Source: an uncultured Bacteroidota bacterium
GTDB lineage: Bacteria; Bacteroidota; Bacteroidia; Bacteroidales; UBA12481
Assembly: GCA_903832165.1 (NCBI GenBank)
Contig: CAILAQ010000183.1
Coordinates: forward strand, 1-15,128
Reading direction: 5' to 3'
Length of the DNA stretch: 15,128 nt
In this document: piece by piece, positions 12,918 through 15,128 of the stretch
How positions within the stretch are numbered: position 1 is the stretch's first letter
How the letters are laid out: every line of letters starts with the position of its first letter
Translations under genes and position numbers: made by a program
The notes under the pieces: model-generated
What the model saw: only the letters and a program-made list of their open reading frames with translations
Database searches by the model: none
What the model was told of the DNA's origin: nothing

Positions 12918-13378
12918 TGAAACTCACGGTCATGAAAAAAATATCAGTAATCTGGATTCTTGCAGGATTGGCTTTCTTGGTTTCCTGCACTGATACCCCG
13001 GTAACGCCTGGTGGGGGTGGCGGTACACCTTTGGCGAAAATTGTAGGCACGCTGGAAATCGAGTTTCGCGTTCCCGGTTCTTTTCTGGGACCCAGCCGTG
13101 TTCTCAGGGCAGACATCAGCATTGCAAAAGATGCTGAATCACTCTATAAGGGCCATTTTCTGGAAACCGCTAATGTATACAACAGCAAATTGATGTACCA
13201 GTTTGACCTGGCACCGGGAGTTTATTATTACCAGGCCGGTATTATTTGTGTTGCCGAAGGTGATTCCTGTTCAGCCGCCAGTTTTCCCGGTGGTAAATTC
13301 GGTATGAAATGGGCCATAGGTACAGTGGAAGTTAAACAAGATGCCACCGTTCACGTAATTCCACAATTTACCAACTAG
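12917..13378 (+). CDS. Small lipoprotein of unknown function
   Basis: The product has 153 residues from ATG 12917, or 148 from the in-frame ATG 12932. The first is coupled to the upstream stop (TAATG), the second gives the neater signal peptide MKKISVIWILAGLAFLVSC; I keep the longer one. The lipobox is FLVSC (Cys24 in the long form), followed by a Thr/Pro/Gly linker (TDTPVTPGGGGGTP). The rest alternates hydrophobic and polar residues in strand-like fashion (VGTLEIEFRV, MYQFDLAPGVYYYQAGIICV, IGTVEVKQDATVHVI), which suggests one beta-sandwich of about 120 residues. Two Cys in the region IICVAEGDSC might form a disulfide. I do not recognise the family. It lies between two larger lipoprotein genes, with only 3 bp before the next start. 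Confidence 0.8.
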   Translation: MKLTVMKKISVIWILAGLAFLVSCTDTPVTPGGGGGTPLAKIVGTLEIEFRVPGSFLGPSRVLRADISIAKDAESLYKGHFLETANVYNSKLMYQFDLAPGVYYYQAGIICVAEGDSCSAASFPGGKFGMKWAIGTVEVKQDATVHVIPQFTN

Positions 13379-13381
13379 GCC

Positions 13382-15128
13382 ATGAAGTTAGCACTCAACC
13401 GATATTTTCTCATTTTATTCATGGTTATTGTTTCGCTCACTCAGTGTAAAGATGATGAGACGATCAAGATACCACCTGTAGCTTCTTTCAAGCTGATACC
13501 TGCCAGCGGCCTGACCACAACGGTTTTCTCTTTTGATGTTTCTGCTTCAAAAGCTATGAATACAGGCGACACCATCCTCTTTATCCGATGGGACTGGGAC
13601 AATGATAATATTTGGGATACAGGTTTTTCAAGGTCGAAGATCTTCTCCCATCGATATTATAAACCCGGCGACTATTCTCCGCGAATGGAAATTCGCAACG
13701 AGTCGGGTCAGAGCGATACTTCCCTGTTAAATGTTCAGGTTGGCCGTGGTTTCAGCCCTCCACAACCGAGCTTTACTTTAGTTCCAGGTAGTGGCAACCT
13801 CCGTACTGAATTTGTTTTCGACGCAAAAAAAACACGCGATGATGAGGATAGTCTGAATACTTTGAAATTCAGATGGGATTGGGAAGGCGATGGAATCTTT
13901 GATACAGAATATACCGAACAGACTTTAATTACTCACTTCTACAGTGCCTCCAGCGTTTACAATCCGGTTCTTGAAGTGGCTGATCCAAAAGGATTAACCG
14001 CGACAATGAGAAAAACGGTAAATGTCTCGACCAGCAATCTCAGATTGGTTCCACAGTTTACCTGGTCACCGGAAAAACCGACCACTTCGGATACTGTTCG
14101 GTTAGATGCCTCTAAAAGTTATGACCCTGACAATGCAGGCAACACATTCACCTATCGATGGAATTTTATGGTGAACGCCAAAGACGCCGATTTTGATACT
14201 GAATACCTTACAGATCCTGTTTTCGAACATCAGTTCTTAACTGAAGGTGATAATAATGTCATACTCGAAATAAGGGATCAATGGGGCTTAATCAATCAGG
14301 TAAAGGTTAAAATCTATATAGGCCACTCCAATTTAAAGCCAACCGCATCATTCTTTGTCGGCTATGAATATGGCAACCTCAACACGAGTTTCTACGTCGA
14401 TGCAGATGCTTCCACCGACCGGGAGGATATTGCCGGCCAGCTTAAGGTAAGATGGGATTTTAACAGCGATGGAACCTGGGACACTGAATTCGTCAAGGAA
14501 AGGACTACAACGCATAAATACGGCGTTGCAGGCACCTACCATGTCAGGATGCAGGTCATTGATTCAGGTGGGTTGACGGATACTACCGGTCAAAATGTAT
14601 TTGTAAGCAATGGCACCAATGAAACCGGCCTGATACTTGACAAAGCGAAGAACATTTCATATGGTTCCGTCAAAATCGGCAGCCAATGGTGGATGGCAGA
14701 AAACCTTAACGAGGCAGGAAAGGTATGCTACAGCAACCTGGTCAATAACTGCAATTTGTACGGGGGCCTGTATACCTGGTCCATTGTCATGAACGGTGTC
14801 ATTACAGAAAGAGCTAAAGGATTATGTCCTACCGGCTGGCACATACCAAGCATGACAGAATTTCAGCAGCTGATGGATTTCTATGGTACTGATATTGCCA
14901 AGAAACACCTTCTGGTTGGTGGCGACAGCGATTTCAGGATGTTCCTGTCCGGACAACGATCAACTGCCGGACGTTCTGAAATGATGAACCTGGTAACCAA
15001 CTTCTGGACATCAACCAAATCATCGGGTGAGAATGCCTGGGCGATTTCCTTCCAGAAAGATCAGGACAACTACTTCAAACTCAACCTGGGCCAGACATAC
15101 GGATTCAGCGTGAGATGTATTAAAGACT
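13382..15128 (+). CDS. Lipoprotein with four PKD domains and a FISUMP domain (3' end cut by window edge)
   Basis: The frame stays open from ATG 13382 to the window edge, giving 582 residues plus one base. The lipobox is SLTQC (Cys22). Four PKD-like Ig folds follow, at about 31-120, 128-215, 223-313 and 319-408. Three hold a DxDxD-like turn after the strand Trp (RWDWDNDNIWDT, RWDWEGDGIFDT, RWDFNSDGTWDT); the third copy is diverged (RWNFMVNAKDADFDT). From about 428 comes a FISUMP (Fibrobacter succinogenes major paralogous) domain: VKIGSQWWMAENLN, GGLYTW, GLCPTGWHIPS, then FSVRCIKD. That last string usually marks the domain end, so only a few residues should be missing. PKD arrays commonly act as extracellular spacers. 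It is the third gene of a lipoprotein operon and is probably surface displayed. Confidence 0.9.
   Translation, partial: MKLALNRYFLILFMVIVSLTQCKDDETIKIPPVASFKLIPASGLTTTVFSFDVSASKAMNTGDTILFIRWDWDNDNIWDTGFSRSKIFSHRYYKPGDYSPRMEIRNESGQSDTSLLNVQVGRGFSPPQPSFTLVPGSGNLRTEFVFDAKKTRDDEDSLNTLKFRWDWEGDGIFDTEYTEQTLITHFYSASSVYNPVLEVADPKGLTATMRKTVNVSTSNLRLVPQFTWSPEKPTTSDTVRLDASKSYDPDNAGNTFTYRWNFMVNAKDADFDTEYLTDPVFEHQFLTEGDNNVILEIRDQWGLINQVKVKIYIGHSNLKPTASFFVGYEYGNLNTSFYVDADASTDREDIAGQLKVRWDFNSDGTWDTEFVKERTTTHKYGVAGTYHVRMQVIDSGGLTDTTGQNVFVSNGTNETGLILDKAKNISYGSVKIGSQWWMAENLNEAGKVCYSNLVNNCNLYGGLYTWSIVMNGVITERAKGLCPTGWHIPSMTEFQQLMDFYGTDIAKKHLLVGGDSDFRMFLSGQRSTAGRSEMMNLVTNFWTSTKSSGENAWAISFQKDQDNYFKLNLGQTYGFSVRCIKD

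Overview
The window reads as chromosomal DNA from a member of the Bacteroidota, probably of the Bacteroidales type. This rests on lipoproteins with short signal peptides and Cys lipoboxes, a FISUMP domain and PKD repeats, a DUF4249-like lipoprotein, a MacAB-like efflux operon without an outer-membrane gene beside it, near absence of Shine-Dalgarno sequences, and TAnnTTTG-type -7 promoter elements. No rRNA, tRNA, CRISPR array, transposase or phage gene was seen.

Layout. (1) Positions 1-2473, minus strand: an ABC efflux operon in the order membrane fusion protein, ATPase, permease (the permease runs off the left edge). (2) 2474-2778: a divergent control region holding two palindromes and a short heptamer array. 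(3) 2779-5538, plus strand: a large secreted Asp-box (BNR/sortilin-like) beta-propeller protein. (4) 5539-5831: a gene-free stretch with a heptamer array and a 158-bp element with 34-bp inverted termini. (5) 5832-6971: a secreted GH18 chitinase-type hydrolase. (6) 7097-9951: a long-chain acyl-CoA synthetase overlapping by one base a ZnuA-like metal-binding lipoprotein. (7) 10152-11758: the matching ZnuC ATPase and ZnuB permease, overlapping by ATGA, with their own -7 element. (8) 11886-15128: three tightly packed lipoprotein genes (DUF4249-like, a small unknown, and a four-PKD plus FISUMP protein cut by the right edge), with a promoter candidate in front.

The genes belong mostly to well-known families: metal uptake (ZnuABC), efflux (MacAB-like), polysaccharide breakdown (GH18), fatty-acid activation and surface display. 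The unusual part lies between the genes. Five gaps carry tandem arrays with the same 7-bp period but different units (GAAGACT/GCCAACT, GGTGACA/G, ACCCGAT). Several arrays start within a few bases of a stop codon, and one ends in the start codon of the next gene. A roughly 70-bp dispersed module lies directly behind two stop codons and in front of two arrays; a third, shorter and inverted copy lies inside the 5.6-kb element. GC-rich palindromes add to this. I see no clearly new protein-based system; the intergenic repeat network is the best candidate for something undescribed.
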